NCBI GenBank assembly: GCA_013399115.1
Contig: VXAA01001291.1
Coordinates: forward strand, 1-64,000
Direction of reading: 5' to 3'
From: Anseranas semipalmata
Lineage: Eukaryota > Chordata > Aves > Anseriformes > Anseranatidae
Length of the DNA: 64,000 nt
Position numbers and translations under genes: made by a program. A model generated the notes under the pieces. That model was not told the DNA's origin, searched no databases, and was given only the letters and a program-made list of their open reading frames with translations. Every line of letters begins with the position of its first letter. The stretch's first letter is position 1. Shown here one piece after another: positions 1 to 12,000 of this stretch.

Positions 1-83
1 GGGTGCTGCGGGGCCGCGGGGTCCCCCGGCCCGGCCCGCGCTCGGCCGCGCTGCGGGCACTGCGGCTCCCAGCTGCGGGCACG
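1..83 (+). other. Candidate 3' part of a plus-strand first exon
   Basis: The sequence up to base 83 ends in ACG and is followed by GTGAGC, a good splice donor, inside a CpG island. All three plus-strand frames are open here, so the reading frame, if any, cannot be chosen, and the exon may be 5' untranslated. A later alternative donor (GTGAGT at 376) would give a longer exon. The upstream part lies outside the window. I do not recognise the product. Confidence 0.35.
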
Positions 84-345
84 GTGAGCCCTCAGGGGAC
101 CAGCAGCGCGGTGCTCAGACCGCATTTAGTACAGAGACGCGCTTCCCACATCTCCAAAAGAGATTCATCTGTTGCGCATATGTCCAAACTGGCTTTGATA
201 AAATGGAGCACAGCGTGCCCGCGGCCGGGGCTGTGCGGGCGCAGCCGGGCACCCCGGTGCTGAGCGGGGCGGCCACGACGTCCCCCCACTGCGAGGAGCC
301 ACCCCGCTGGGCCCGGCTGCTCGCAGGGCGAAGCCGCTGCCTGGA
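1..345 (+). promoter_or_regulatory. CpG island at window edge (probable promoter / first-exon region)
   Basis: The first 345 bases are very GC-rich with many CpG dinucleotides, unlike the AT-rich sequence beyond about 1 kb. Unmethylated CpG islands of this kind usually mark vertebrate promoters and first exons. On the plus strand, donor-like sites follow at 84 (ACG before GTGAGC), 361 (GTGAGC) and 376 (TTTTG before GTGAGT), consistent with a first exon read to the right. The long minus-strand open frame across 92-1033 is what GC-rich DNA gives by chance, because stop codons are AT-rich. The start of transcription lies outside the window or cannot be placed. Confidence 0.6.
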
Positions 346-2307
346 CAGCAAGGAGCCGTCGTGAGCGGGGTTTTGGTGAGTGGCAACAACGAGCAAGTGT
401 TGGCGGTGCTTCCCTGGAGGAGGCTGCGTTTCTCCTGGTTCCTCTGGAGGGAAAATCAAACTCTTCGTTCCAGCTCGTAAAAGGTTTGCTCTTTTGCGCC
501 CTATGCCCTTGTAAGGTGCCCTCAGTGTCCACCTGGTCCGTGGCCCTACAGCCTCTTGGATTGTACCGCAGTGGGGCAGAAAAAAACCATCTCCAGCGTG
601 AGGGATGGGGAATTTGCTCCCATGCCAGAGATGGAGAGGGTTGGGGTGAAGGCTGCAGTGTGCTCCTGGGGCTTCCGCCCATGGTAGCAAGCCCCTGAGC
701 TGCGAGCGCTGTGCTGGGGCAGGCTGGGAGGGTGGATGGGGCAGGCGGGAAGCCAGCAAGAGGCAACACCGGGGCTTTCAGCTGGCACCGGTGCATCATG
801 AGTGGCCTGGATCGGCAAAACCAGCAGAACAGCTCAGGATAGCCGTGGAGAGCCGCTGTTCTGGCCGCTAAAATCCAGTGCTTTGTGCCTGGGAGCTCGG
901 TCACCTGGGGGGAGGATATTTGGAAGGGTATGGGTAGGTACAGGAGATGATGCAAGGGAGACCTGCACACTGAAACATCCCCGAAGAACTGGGAGCGTCG
1001 CTTCATCTTACCCTCAGCCGGAATAACTTGCATTTCTTCAGCAATTCACCTTTGTTTTCACTGACCTTGGCATGTTTAATCAGGGTTATACTCTCACACA
1101 GATAAAGCCGTCGTCAAACGATTGTTACAAAATATTGGGCACAAACAGGTTTTTTATTTGTTTATTCATTTGCTTTATCTCAGGCAGGTAGGGCTGCTCC
1201 TTTCCCACAATATATATTCAGGTAGCAAAGAGAACTTCCCCTTTCCCTTTGCACCCAAATTCTTCTGCCCCGGCAGCCTCTGTGCCGGCTCTGGCTGCGC
1301 AGGGCCGCATCCTTCCCAGCCACGACCTCGCGCCTCGGGAAGCAAGCATCCCTCCACAGCACAGCCTGGTATCAGGAAGGCGAGGCTGGGTAACGCGGGA
1401 CCAGACGCGAGCACTGAGCAGAGACCGCTCACGCAGGCAGCATGCTGCGGGCAGGGGTTAGGCGCGGCCAGCCGAGGCACTGCTCGGTGCAGGTAGCGTT
1501 CCAAGTGTGGTACCAACAGAGGCTGTTGCGGTGCACTACAGTATGTAACAGCAACAACAGTATGCATATTCATCGTTGCTCTGACATCGCTTGTATAGAG
1601 GTCTCACCCCCCTCCTCAAACTCAAAAAAATAAAATAAAAATAAATAAAATACCCAGCTTGTTTATAGCAGAAATTGAAATTCCACATATAATCAAAAGT
1701 TGGGCTTTGTCCTGCAGGCACTGGATAAGTTTCTTTGTATGAATATTTTGTAACTTTCTCTGGCCAAAAGAAATGTGCAAAATGTTGTAATGTTTCTGTG
1801 CTCTCCTTTGGACATTCCAGGCTTTTGCTTAAGCTTCTCATAAAAGGCTGTTTTCAGTGGAGAGAGGGGAAAAAAAGCCTACAGTATGCCGAGTCAATAA
1901 AGTAATGCAAAACCATAAAACATAGCAATGATAACAACAGAAGATCTGTAGATTACAAAGGAAATAAGATCAGGATCAGACAAAGCAGTAGCTGGAAATG
2001 AACACGTAAAAGCCAAAATAAGACTGTTCCGAATAAACAAAGTTGAACCAAAAAGTATTTAAAGCGTTAATTTATTAAATAACTTTATTTTCGTGCCATA
2101 CAATTAAAAATATTTGTGGTTAGGAATGTTGGGAGACAGGAAGCAATTTAAACTGAAGTCTTCTAAACCCATTTTTATACTTGGAATGAAACCCAACCAT
2201 GATCCAATCTTAAACCTCATGTTTGCATGCGTGGGGGCTGGGGAGGCCAGCATTGTTTTTGTTTTATTTCATTTATTTATTTTCTGCTCGGAGCTTTTCC
2301 CTTCCAG
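346..2307. other. No gene recognised; GC-rich flank grading into AT-rich sequence
   Basis: GC content falls after about 1 kb. The block at 1250-1500 is again GC-rich with several CpGs and overlapping open frames on both strands that look like chance. From about 1620 there are A-rich tracts (TAAAATAAAAATAAATAAAA-type). I see no splice-bounded frame. It is probably a first intron if the candidate exons at 1-83 and 2308-2390 are real. Confidence 0.5.
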
Positions 2308-2390
2308 GCTTTCGAGTCACCAAGGAGTTTTATGGAGCGTGCTGGCGGTGGCGGAGCTGCGAGGGTGCCGCCGGCCGCCGCTCGAAGCCA
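2308..2390 (+). other. Candidate plus-strand internal exon, GC-rich
   Basis: A strong acceptor (TTTTCCCTTCCAG) ends at 2307 and a good donor (CCA before GTGAGC) starts at 2391, bounding 83 nt of CpG-rich sequence in otherwise AT-richer DNA. All frames are open across it, so a coding role is not proven. Joined to the candidate exon ending at 83, two of the frames continue open, one giving a Gly/Ala/Arg-rich peptide. It could equally be an untranslated exon or an exon of a noncoding RNA. The GC-rich sequence continues to about 2700, so the splice sites could also be chance within a small CpG patch. Confidence 0.35.
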
Positions 2391-3012
2391 GTGAGCCGGG
2401 TGGGACACGAGGCCCTTTGAAGCTAACAGAGGCCCCGCGCTCACTCCCCAAGGGCTGGGGATCAGTGACAGAAGTCACCCCCGAACATCGGGAGATTCAG
2501 CAGCCACAGGCCAGCCGCAGCGGGACGCGTCGCGTCAAGGTGCAGAGACTGGAGGCTGCCCGGATGCTCGCAGAGCGGCTGGAGCCCCATAGCAAGGGGC
2601 GGCTGTCGCTCTGCAGCCCTGGGATGGGAGCCCCCAAATCTTTGCTCAACTCTCGCGGTAGCAGCGAGCTGAGGTGGCTGCTGCCTGCGGAGCTGGGTTC
2701 ACGTGGTGGCACAGGGTGACGGGTCAGCTAGAACAGAGCCCACACCGTGTCTGCCTGATCGGTTACTAACTGAGATACACTTTTCAGATGTTGTTAATTG
2801 AGTCTGATGAATTTTGCTCCGGTGGGACCTATTATAGGCAAAAATGCAAGTGACATCAGAGCCATAACTCATAAAAATCAAGTCCCTGAATTACATCTGA
2901 GAGCAATATGAAAATGCAAGTGGGATTGCAAATGGTATCAAATAACTTTCTGTCATACCTTATTAATACCACAGAGCTAATAGAAACAGCTATATTATCG
3001 TCCTTATGTCAT

Positions 3013-3060
3013 TACACATACACAATACACATGCGCGCGCACACACACAAACAGTGTGTG
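3013..3060. repeat. Degenerate CA/CG/TG simple repeat
   Basis: Alternating purine-pyrimidine tract with ACACAT, GCGCGC, ACACACAC and GTGTGTG blocks. It is an imperfect microsatellite with potential for Z-DNA. Confidence 0.8.
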
Positions 3061-3815
3061 TAATTATAACAACATTATTTTGTTCACACAGCCTGAAATA
3101 TGTGATTAGACGGCGGTTCTGAAATGGCAATATTCAATCAGGTATGACTCGTATATTGGCTCAGAGCATGGTCTCCTACTTATGCAAAATTATGCCTTGC
3201 TAGGTGCAGCATTAGCATGGACGGCTGTGACAGAAAGTCGGAGCTGAGGCCACAAAGATCATTTCATCTCGAGTCGGAAGAACTGAATCGTTATTTCGCA
3301 GCTAAAATACCCTCAGTGCCCAGTGAACTATCCCAGGCTATCGTTTCTTGCCTGTACTACTTCAGAAAACATGCTAATTTATCTGCCAAAAATAGCTGCC
3401 ATTTCACAAAATCCTGAATAAAATCTCTCCGATGGAACTGATCCTAAATGCAACCAAACTATTTCTTTTTTAATCATAAAGCTCAGAAAGGAACATCGTC
3501 TGTTAGGACTTCAGATGTGCTTCAGTTTCTAAACGTTGCACAGGAAATGCGCACACCAGCCATTTCACATCCATCTCCTGTCAAATAATTTACCTCAACT
3601 GTTTTTAGTGAAAATATCCGTATGTATATATATCCCTGTGCAACAGGGATAGCTGGAGTTGTAAATATCGTCTTAAGAATGCCAGGCCATGTTTACCCAA
3701 GTCAGTGGTCAAAGCAAGTTGCTATTCTCAGTGTGCCAGATTTAAATTGATTTAAGTAAACAAGCTGACCTCTTTCCACTTAGCAGGTCTTAGCCGGCAC
3801 GGCTCTTTTTCTGAC

Positions 3816-3840
3816 TTTTTTTTTTTTTTTTTTTTTTTTT
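3816..3840. repeat. Poly(T) run of 25
   Basis: Uninterrupted run of 25 T. It could be the antisense of a retroposed poly(A) tail, but no recognisable source transcript or target duplication adjoins it. Confidence 0.9.
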
Positions 3841-6579
3841 AATGATTTTGGCAGCCCAGAGAGGAGGCAGACAGTGCTGGCAGGGGAGCCAGGCGGGTTT
3901 CCCAGGCAAGGGATGCACCAGTCGAACTCAAAATTTTCCTTTCTTCCTGCCCTGCCCTCATCTGAAAGCAGGGGACTCCCACGTCTTCATTAACCTTGAA
4001 CACATTGCCCCACGTCCAAGTCCTTATGGCAACACTTGCTCTTCTCTTTTGGGATTGAAGTTTTCCATTTTTTCCGGTTGGTTTGTGCAAGGACATCTGA
4101 CCTCATGGTTACTGGGATCTTTTTTAACTTGCTCACGTGAGATGGGGTGACACAGCGAAGGGGCTCCCGCAGCAGCTGAAGAAAGCAGGGTCGGTGTGTC
4201 CGAGCAGCAGGACCTCCCTCGTCCCTTTGCATGCAGACGTTTTCCTGTAAGCTCTAGCAGTCACTTCTACACAGTTATTCCCATGCCTCCATCCTTTATC
4301 CAAGTTACAAATGCAACAAAACTTACGATTCATTCATCTAGCGCAGTTTAGCAACTTTTAACCTTTGGCTAAGCTGTCTTCAAGCTGTACCTACCCAAGT
4401 ATATACTCAAGGCAGCCCAGCAAACAATTTGCTGCCCACATAGAACTGCTAATGCTACAGCTACCCTCCTTAAGCAGGCCGTACAGAGCCTAATTGCCGG
4501 GCATGACTTAAGAGGTCTCCCTGAAACTAATTTTGAGAAGAAATTACCTGCCAGGGTGAGAGGAGGGAGCCACGTTCCGACACTGGTACAGAACGTTTCT
4601 GTTGCCCATCATGAAATTTCTTCCCAGGACATCTTTGCAGAGTGCTGAGCAGTCCCCAGCTGCCCGACACCTTGTGTGCAGGCAAAAGCTTTTTGGAAGC
4701 TCACAAGCAGCAGCCAAGGCTGCCTGCATGACCAAGGAGGAGGAAAATAAAAATGCTGCGAGCGGGAACACAGGTTGAGCCCTCAGCATCCTTTCAGGGT
4801 GTCATCTGCAGGCAGGATTCAGGCAGGGAAGCTTCCCCCGTGCCAGTGCTGGCCTCAGACCCCGGCAGAGACACAGTGAACCGGCGGCAGCAGTGGCTGT
4901 GGGAAGGCTACTGTCCCCGTCTGGGACCAGCCTGCCGGCCGCGGCCACACAGCGCTCAGCCCCAGGCAGAGCTCTTCGCCAGGGGCAGGAAAGGTCCCTG
5001 CTGACTTTTGGGCAGGTTCAGGCAATGCTTGCCTTAGCCACTGCACGGAAAGGCTTGCGCCTTTGCCTGTTGGGCCGGTACGGACATCTCTCTCCATTAA
5101 CACCTGTGTGATGCTCAGACCCCGGTTCTGCCTCCCTGTCAATGCCACCACGCTAGAGCTGGGCCCTCAGCAGCCTTTCCTGTATTTGCCCTCAGCGCGT
5201 GCTGGAGCCACGCAGAAGCGATGCCGTTTCCACGCCGTGACTGATGCGTTGGCGCAGAAGGGAGCCCGCAGCTGGGCGAGGCCATGACAACTGCTGGGAG
5301 ACCTCCAGCAACTCGGCTTCTCCCACATTTTACCTGGAAAAAGCCTTTGGCATCAGACATGAAGCAGCAGTAGAGCAGACGCAAAACAAAATAACCCGTA
5401 GTACCTCAGCTCCAGGGCCTCAAGGCTTCTTCTTGCCTTGCTGGACAACTGGCTCAATAAGCAAGTGCTTTTCTGTCCCATGCGGCTGTGCTCCCTGGTG
5501 CTGGCATTTCTGTACCTCCCAATAAACTGGCATTAGAGTTGGGCTGACATAACTAAGGATTCTAAACACAAGACTTGTCTGATAAGCACTGGAGAGGATG
5601 CAGAAATCATTCCTCCTTCTCCCAGTGCATGCAAACACATCAAACTAAAATACTAGAAGGGAAAAGGAATTGATCTGTTAGTCCAGGCCTGCCAAATGCA
5701 CCGGGTTATCCAACCGTTGTTTCCAAGGAGCCGAGATATCTGTCATACCAGAGAATCTTTCTTTAACCTCATCTCCAGCTCCTCCTTTTCTTGCCCAAGT
5801 GAGCTCTGGACACGTTTCTGAAGTACAAGAATCTCTGAGATCTAACCACAATGGATCCAAGCCTCTGGGGATGATAGTTTTTTTTCTTAAGTCCTCTTGA
5901 GAAACAGATGCTTTGGCTCATCTTCATTATACCTAGTCTGATTTATTTTAATTGCTCTGGGTAACCAGAATACTACGATTGCATAATCGCACGCATATGC
6001 CTTTTAAAGGAAGCCTTGGCTGCAATACTGAGAAGGCAATGTTAAATACAGAAAAAGTACTATGCAAAGTCTAATTTATTTTGGAAATCACTGGAAAGAG
6101 TTCTGCTGAAAATTCATGGGAAAACATATGTCACATTTGAATAATGATTCTGAGAGGTGCTTTACCTAGCTTTTCAACAAAAAGGGCTCTGAAAATTGCA
6201 TTCCTTCAAAAACATCTCACTTCCAGGCCCTGAATGTAACTGAAATCAGAGGGCAGTTACATACGTGGTGGCAGCTGCCACCCCAGGGTTGGCACTGTGG
6301 GGATCAGTCGGACCCTGTATGAGAGTAACCAGAAAGCAGTAACTGAAGAGAAAAGCAAGCAAGGGAGCGTTCTGAGCAGAGTCGATGAGAAATGCAGGCT
6401 TAGGACTCCCAGAAAGGAGAAGGCCTGCTGAGATTCACCCTCGCTGTATTTTGAAATATAGGACCATCTCAGTAAAACAAGGCAGCAGGAATAGCAGAAT
6501 TGCAGAGAAATACCTGAATGCCATCCACTTCTCTTCTGATTTGATGCAATTCACAAGGTGCCAAATATCGTCTGCTTGC

Positions 6580-6598
6580 AAAAAAAAAAAAAAAAAAA
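6580..6598. repeat. Poly(A) run of 19
   Basis: Uninterrupted run of 19 A. A retroposed tail is possible, but no parent sequence is recognisable immediately upstream. Confidence 0.9.
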
Positions 6599-8849
6599 GG
6601 TCTGCAAAGACTTTCTTCCAATTAAGAAAAAAAATTAAGGTACTTTATAGTTGGAACTAGAAAAAGAATAATTTATTTTGAAGTTACGTCAATATACATC
6701 ATCTGTTATTAATATGTTGCTTTTCTGGAGAGAGATATGTATCTCACTAAGAGCTTTCTATTTCTGTGTATTTTTTTAAATTACCCCTTTGGACAAATTA
6801 ATACCTGCCATAAATACTGTCCTGAAGCCACTGGGGGTACTCTAGGAGAGAATTTGACCAAAAAAAGGAAACACAAAAAAACTAGCTTTGGCATATTGAT
6901 ATGCTTTCCTGTCTTAGAGAGAAAGGAAATGCCATGGATTTGGTAGGTTACCTACACTGTATTCATTATTTAACAACATGGAACTTAAATTTTGTTTTGC
7001 AGGAAATATATTAGATCCATCCTCAACAGCCTTGGCGTCCACAGAGAAATGTATCTGTGCAAACTGTGCCTCTGGATGTGCAACGGATATCATGGAGGAC
7101 GTTTAACCAGACACGGGCTTTGCTCAAAACTGAGATAAATAAGCCCAACAAATTTCCCTGGTGAAGGAGGAGACCCATAATCCTATATTTTCTGATCTTT
7201 AAGAGGAACCACAAGCAGTTCTCCCTTAATTTCACTTGGTGAAACACCAATTGTGTGGGAACGAACTGTATTCACATAGATTTGGTGTTATTTATTCAAA
7301 AGGACGGACCCCAGAACTGCAGTCAGCACAACCCTACCAAGAAGACAGGTGCTTTGTAAACAGGTCGTGTAAGCTATCCACACTAACATTGCTAATTTTT
7401 CCAGAACAGTCAACTTTAGTAATCAATCCCCATGCAGCAGAACAAGCACATTCTTAGGAGACCTGTGGCTACTCAGCACAGCTGGATCAGCGGGGACCTT
7501 GAAGACGCCCGTGGCTGCTTTCCTTGCAATTTGCAGCATGGTGCTATGAATGATGGAGCCTTGATTTGTGCCTGGGCTTTTGAGCTTCCACCATAGGACA
7601 CCTAAGAAACTGTAACGAGCAGTGATAGCAGAAGTGCTGCGAACAGGCAGTAACGCCGCAATTTAAAGGCTACACCTTTAAACACCCACAAATTTACTTC
7701 AGGTTCGGAGACTATAATGAGATTCTAGTTTGGGAGAATGAGCCCTCAGAGACTATCAGGAATATTAATGTTATCACAGAAGTTTATTAGTGCCTGCATG
7801 TCTAGAAGTGGGTAAGGAAACCCTCTGGGTTTTGTTGTGCTATCAGCAATTATCATGCAAAAAAATTTCTTTTCCTGTTCCTCCCTCTGATAGGGTTTTG
7901 AAAAAAAAGGCTCCAAGATTAATCTTTGTGAAGCGTTTTGGTTTTTCAGTGGAACGGATGCTTTCGCCATTGCCTTCTTGTACCTCCATTTCTCAAACAG
8001 TTGAGGGCCTTCCCTCTCCTTACTTCTCACAAATGTTGCTATTTCTAGCTCAACTTTCCATGTCTCCTGCTCATGAAATTTGTAGGTGCATCTGCCATTG
8101 CACAGAATTAAAACATCCCTTCAGATGTGGGTTCGCGTGTCTGTTTTGTTCACTTCTTTCAAACCAAGCTACAGCCCTCTGCTTCGCTCTCCTCTTTCTA
8201 TTTGTGCTCTCATTTCTGCTGGTGGAGAGGCATTGCCATCCCTTGATTTACAGTGGAAGCAATGTGGTTCTGTTATTTATTCAGATATCAAGAAGTCAGT
8301 GATTGGCTTTGTAAGGAAAAAGCTATCAAGATGTGAGCATGGGTTCTGGAAACGTGTCCCTGACACCAGAAATCCTTCCTGTCCCTTCTCTCCTTTTTCT
8401 TTTTAATGGGTTAAGGGCTATAAAATCTTGTGCCTATTATCTATGCTGTGATCTAGTGCCTTGATCAGTCTTTCTGAAAGGTTTGCATTCTTTTAAGCTC
8501 CTCGTATGTTAAAGGGAAAAAAAAAAGAAAGTCAGCAGTCACACCGACCGATGGGATTGGAAACTCTAAGCAAAACTCAGCACTGCTGCACGCTGAGGTT
8601 GCAGTGCTGCAGAAATCAATGGGCTTGTGGCAGGAGGCTCGGGAAGAGGAATGTGCCTGGGAGGACATCCATTTCTCCTGAAAGCTTTGTTAGGGCTCCT
8701 CCATCCAGGAAGCACGTTTAAAGATGAACCAGGTTTTTCTGACTTCAGAAGGAACTTGCCCATGGTCAGTTCCAACGCAGCAGCAGCACGGGTGCGAAAT
8801 TTCAACCCTATCTACGTTGTGAAAGAAAATATTGAACACATGCTTGCTC

Positions 8850-9080
8850 CAGTTTTTAGGAAAAACTTCTTTACCGAAAGGGTAGTTAGGCATTGGAATG
8901 GGCTGCCCAGGGAAGTGGTTGAGTCACCATCCCTGGAGGTCTTTAAAAGACGTTTAGATGTTGAGCTTAGAGATATGGTTTAGTGTGGGCCTTGTTAGAG
9001 TTAGGTCAGAGGTTGGACTAGGTGATCTTGGAGGTCTCTTCCAACCTGAACAATTCTGTGATTCTGTGATTCTGTGATTC
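8850..9080 (+). mobile_element. CR1 non-LTR retrotransposon, 5'-truncated 3' end
   Basis: The sequence contains the hallmark end of the CR1 second open reading frame (residues like [19 protein letters not shown] on the plus strand, about 8891-8947), then the conserved CR1 3' untranslated segment with GGTTGGACTAGGTGATCTTG and CTCTTCCAACCT, and it ends in tandem ATTCTGTG octamers. CR1 is the dominant avian LINE; full elements encode a nuclease and a reverse transcriptase, and most copies are 5'-truncated at insertion. Only about 230 bp remain here, with no enzymatic domain, so it is dead. The frame is open from 8627 to 8983, but the part before about 8850 shows no CR1 resemblance that I can see, so the 5' break is approximate. 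This element is the main reason for placing the window in a bird. Confidence 0.95.
9053..9080 (+). repeat. CR1 terminal octamer repeat (ATTCTGTG x3 + ATTC)
   Basis: Three perfect head-to-tail copies of ATTCTGTG plus a partial fourth close the CR1 copy. Such short direct repeats replace a poly(A) tail in CR1 and are thought to be used in priming reverse transcription. The perfect copies suggest the element is not very old. Confidence 0.95.
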
Positions 9081-12000
9081 CAAGAGCTTCCCAGCCCGAG
9101 ATAAGGGCTCCACACCGGTCAGCTGCACACAGAGCAGGAATGCCTTGCCTTTCTGAAGACAGAAGCAACAAGCACCAGCTAGCTTTTCACAGGCAGCAGA
9201 AGCAAGCTCCTGTGCTGGGCAGCTCACTCAAAGCCAACCAGAGGGCTCTATGTCAGGCAGAGCTTTCGCTCATGAAAGTGGTACCCCATTAGCATCTCCC
9301 CTGACACAGCCGTATCAACAAACCTCTCTACAGACTACAAACTACAGACAGGGCCTTAATTTGGTCTTGGTTAAACTCCTGCTGCTCAGTGTGCGTTGAA
9401 AAGTGGGGCATATTGCTGATGGAGGAGCTCTTGGCTGTTACATTTAATTAAGGATTCTGCTGAAAGTTCTGCTTAAAATAACAAAGCTTGCTGTTTAGAA
9501 AAGCGTAGGTGATTCCCCCAGAGGCCTGGCCAGCATTCCTCCTCCTATTGTATAACATTATTGATTAATCAAAACTAATGCTCACAGCTGTTGCCTGATG
9601 GATAATGTCTTTGGTATTTGCCTGCATATAATTATTTACTTCTTTATTGATGTTATTTATTTCTTCATTAAGTATTGTTGGCTGTTTAATTATGTGAAAC
9701 ACAACTGCAAGTGTCGCTGCTAAAAGCCATGGGAAGGACTGCCCAGAGCTGAAATCCTTCAACCATAAACTCCAAAAATAAATCTAGAGATAAAAATATT
9801 TTAGCCAATGTTTTGAATGAAGACCATCAAACCACAAATGCACTACATGTAACCTGGAGACCGATGCTGGAGCGCCATGTTGAGATAGATTTGCAAGGCT
9901 GATTTGATTGGACATGGCAAAGGACCTTTACAGACTTGCATGTTTTATTAGATCTCCAAAACACATAAGAAAGGTCCCTATCTATTATTCTTGGTAGCTG
10001 AATGTTGGAAATAAACCACAGGGAAACTCTGATTTCCGAGAGCTTATACTCCAGGAGTGCCTAACAAAGTCCCTTCCAAAAAGTAAATCCTGTGCCGAGT
10101 TCCAAGGACCTCCCAGGCCAGATGCCGGCCCTGTCCAGCATCCCTAGCGAAAAACTGGAGAGTCTCTCAAAGAGCTCCCTCCACAGTCTCCCTTTTGCCC
10201 CCCTCACTCTCCATGGGGGATGCAGACCCCTGTGCCCCTCCTGCCCCAGCATGCCACTGCCCTCGCCCCTCCTCAGAAGCACCAGGCACAGTTGTTTCAG
10301 CAGGTCTCTGCCCAGCTTCGCTAATTTAGGGAGCCAACGTCTAATCCTTGGGATGAGAAGGGATGCACTGAGGCTTACTTAGCTCATGACATAAGGCTAA
10401 CCTTAACAGAACTGCTTTTCCTTGCCAAGACCAAGCCATGGGGATCTGAGGGCAAAATCAACATCTTAAATTCTATCTGGAAACCAAGAGGCAGTAAGGA
10501 CAAACCAGATTTAAGACACAAGGTGGCTTTCAGCAATCTCTAGGTACCTACCATTTTAAAAAACAGTGAGGTACATGACTACAAATATGCTATTAGAGAA
10601 CTTGGAAGGATCTTCTCAGTTTGTAAACAAACTAGAGGACCCACAAACCCCGTTGTTAGCTCACAAATCATTAACACACCTATAAAATATCCCAAGTAGC
10701 CTCTGTATCTCCTTACTCATAAAATAAAAATTCCTCTCTGACACCGTTTCCAAACAGCCCTCAGCAGGCCCTTTCCCCAGGGCAGGAGAACAAATAGCTC
10801 TGGCAGCAGCTTGGCCATCAGTGTATTCGTTATTTGGTAGCTACTAGCATGAATGTTTCCCCACAGCTCCCTATAGATCTTTTCCTTACTTTTGGGGTAG
10901 TGCATTAAAATTAGTGAGGTCTTAGCTACCACTTTATGAAAAGTACATGGGATGGCCAGCTGCCAAATCTCTAACCTCCTTATAGCCTCCACCCTAGTGC
11001 AGTTGCCTCCACTTTCTCTTTAGGAGCCCAGAGGAGGACCAGCCTGACACTTGGCACCATCACGTCACCTGCACCTGTTCCAACGCGCCTCAAGCCCAGA
11101 GCGTGACCAAAAGTTTTCTGTGGAGGCCAGATTCTGTCCCTGCTCTCAATACACAGCATACACTCACCTCTCTTTTAAGACACATCCGGGAAAGACCCCA
11201 TGCTGTCAGGTGGTATCTCCAAGGGGGAAGGAGCACACCCAAAGTACCACGTTCAGCAGTGCTGAAGTACGGCCATACACAACTTCACGGGATGGCCACT
11301 GAAATCGAGGCGAAACAACAGCAAAATCAGGCAGTGCCTGTTAACCATTGGACATCTCTGTGGCTAGGTGCTCTGCCCTCGGACCCTAGCTCTCTAAAAA
11401 CCAACCGTCACACTGTATTTGTTCCACCCATGCTCTGCCTCTGCTCCCTTTTTTGCTGGATTTGTAGCGTCACGGGGTGCCACAATGGTAGTTCTAAAAG
11501 ATAGCAGAGGACTAAATGACAGAAGAGAAAATGCAACAGAAAGGCACCAAGAGCAGAAAACCTGAGAAAAGTAATAAACAGAGGGGGTGGGGGTAAAAAA
11601 AAGAAAAAGAAACATGATGGGCCTAGGGAATTTGGTCTCCATTTCCCTCTTTGTTTCCTACCCAACCTCCACATTTTCATGCATTTCCTCTGTCTAGAGA
11701 CAGTTCTTCCTCCTCCTGTTTTTTGAAATGTCACAATCTTTCCTGTATCCCTCATACCCACATTGTGCAGGGTACCATGGGCACCTTTCCAGCAGAGACA
11801 TGCAGAGCGATGGGGATCACAGCTAGGATTTTCAAAGGAAACTAAGGAAATCTTCATGGAGAACTTGGTGAGAATTTGGCACTTAGCACTCTTCTCCTCC
11901 TTTGAAAGTCCCACCCTACAGGAACAATCTAAATAAATGTATGCCCCAATGCTGATAAATCCATTTGGAAAGATATCAAAGAAAAGCTTGCTAGGTTTGG

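Larger units (their letters stand above)
2391..8849. other. Noncoding, intron or intergenic
   Basis: GC-rich up to about 2700, then mostly AT-rich and unique-looking, with homopolymer and CA-type runs listed separately. Open frames such as 7790-8302 (plus) show no domain, no splice logic and no plausible composition. A short perfect hairpin sits at 3631-3651. No RNA gene is recognisable. Confidence 0.6.

Noticed and set aside
92..1033. 313-codon open frame on the minus strand, the longest in the window
   Set aside because: It lies in GC-rich DNA where stop codons are scarce, overlaps other open frames on both strands, and has a low-complexity Pro/Ser/Arg composition with no domain.
2114..2719. 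201-codon plus-strand frame
   Set aside because: It reads through the acceptor pyrimidine tract and the GC-rich patch; only the inner 2308-2390 segment has exon-like boundaries.
3631..3651. Short hairpin (TATCCCTGT, 3-nt loop, ACAGGGATA)
   Set aside because: A 9-bp stem is expected many times by chance in 64 kb; no small-RNA or regulatory context.
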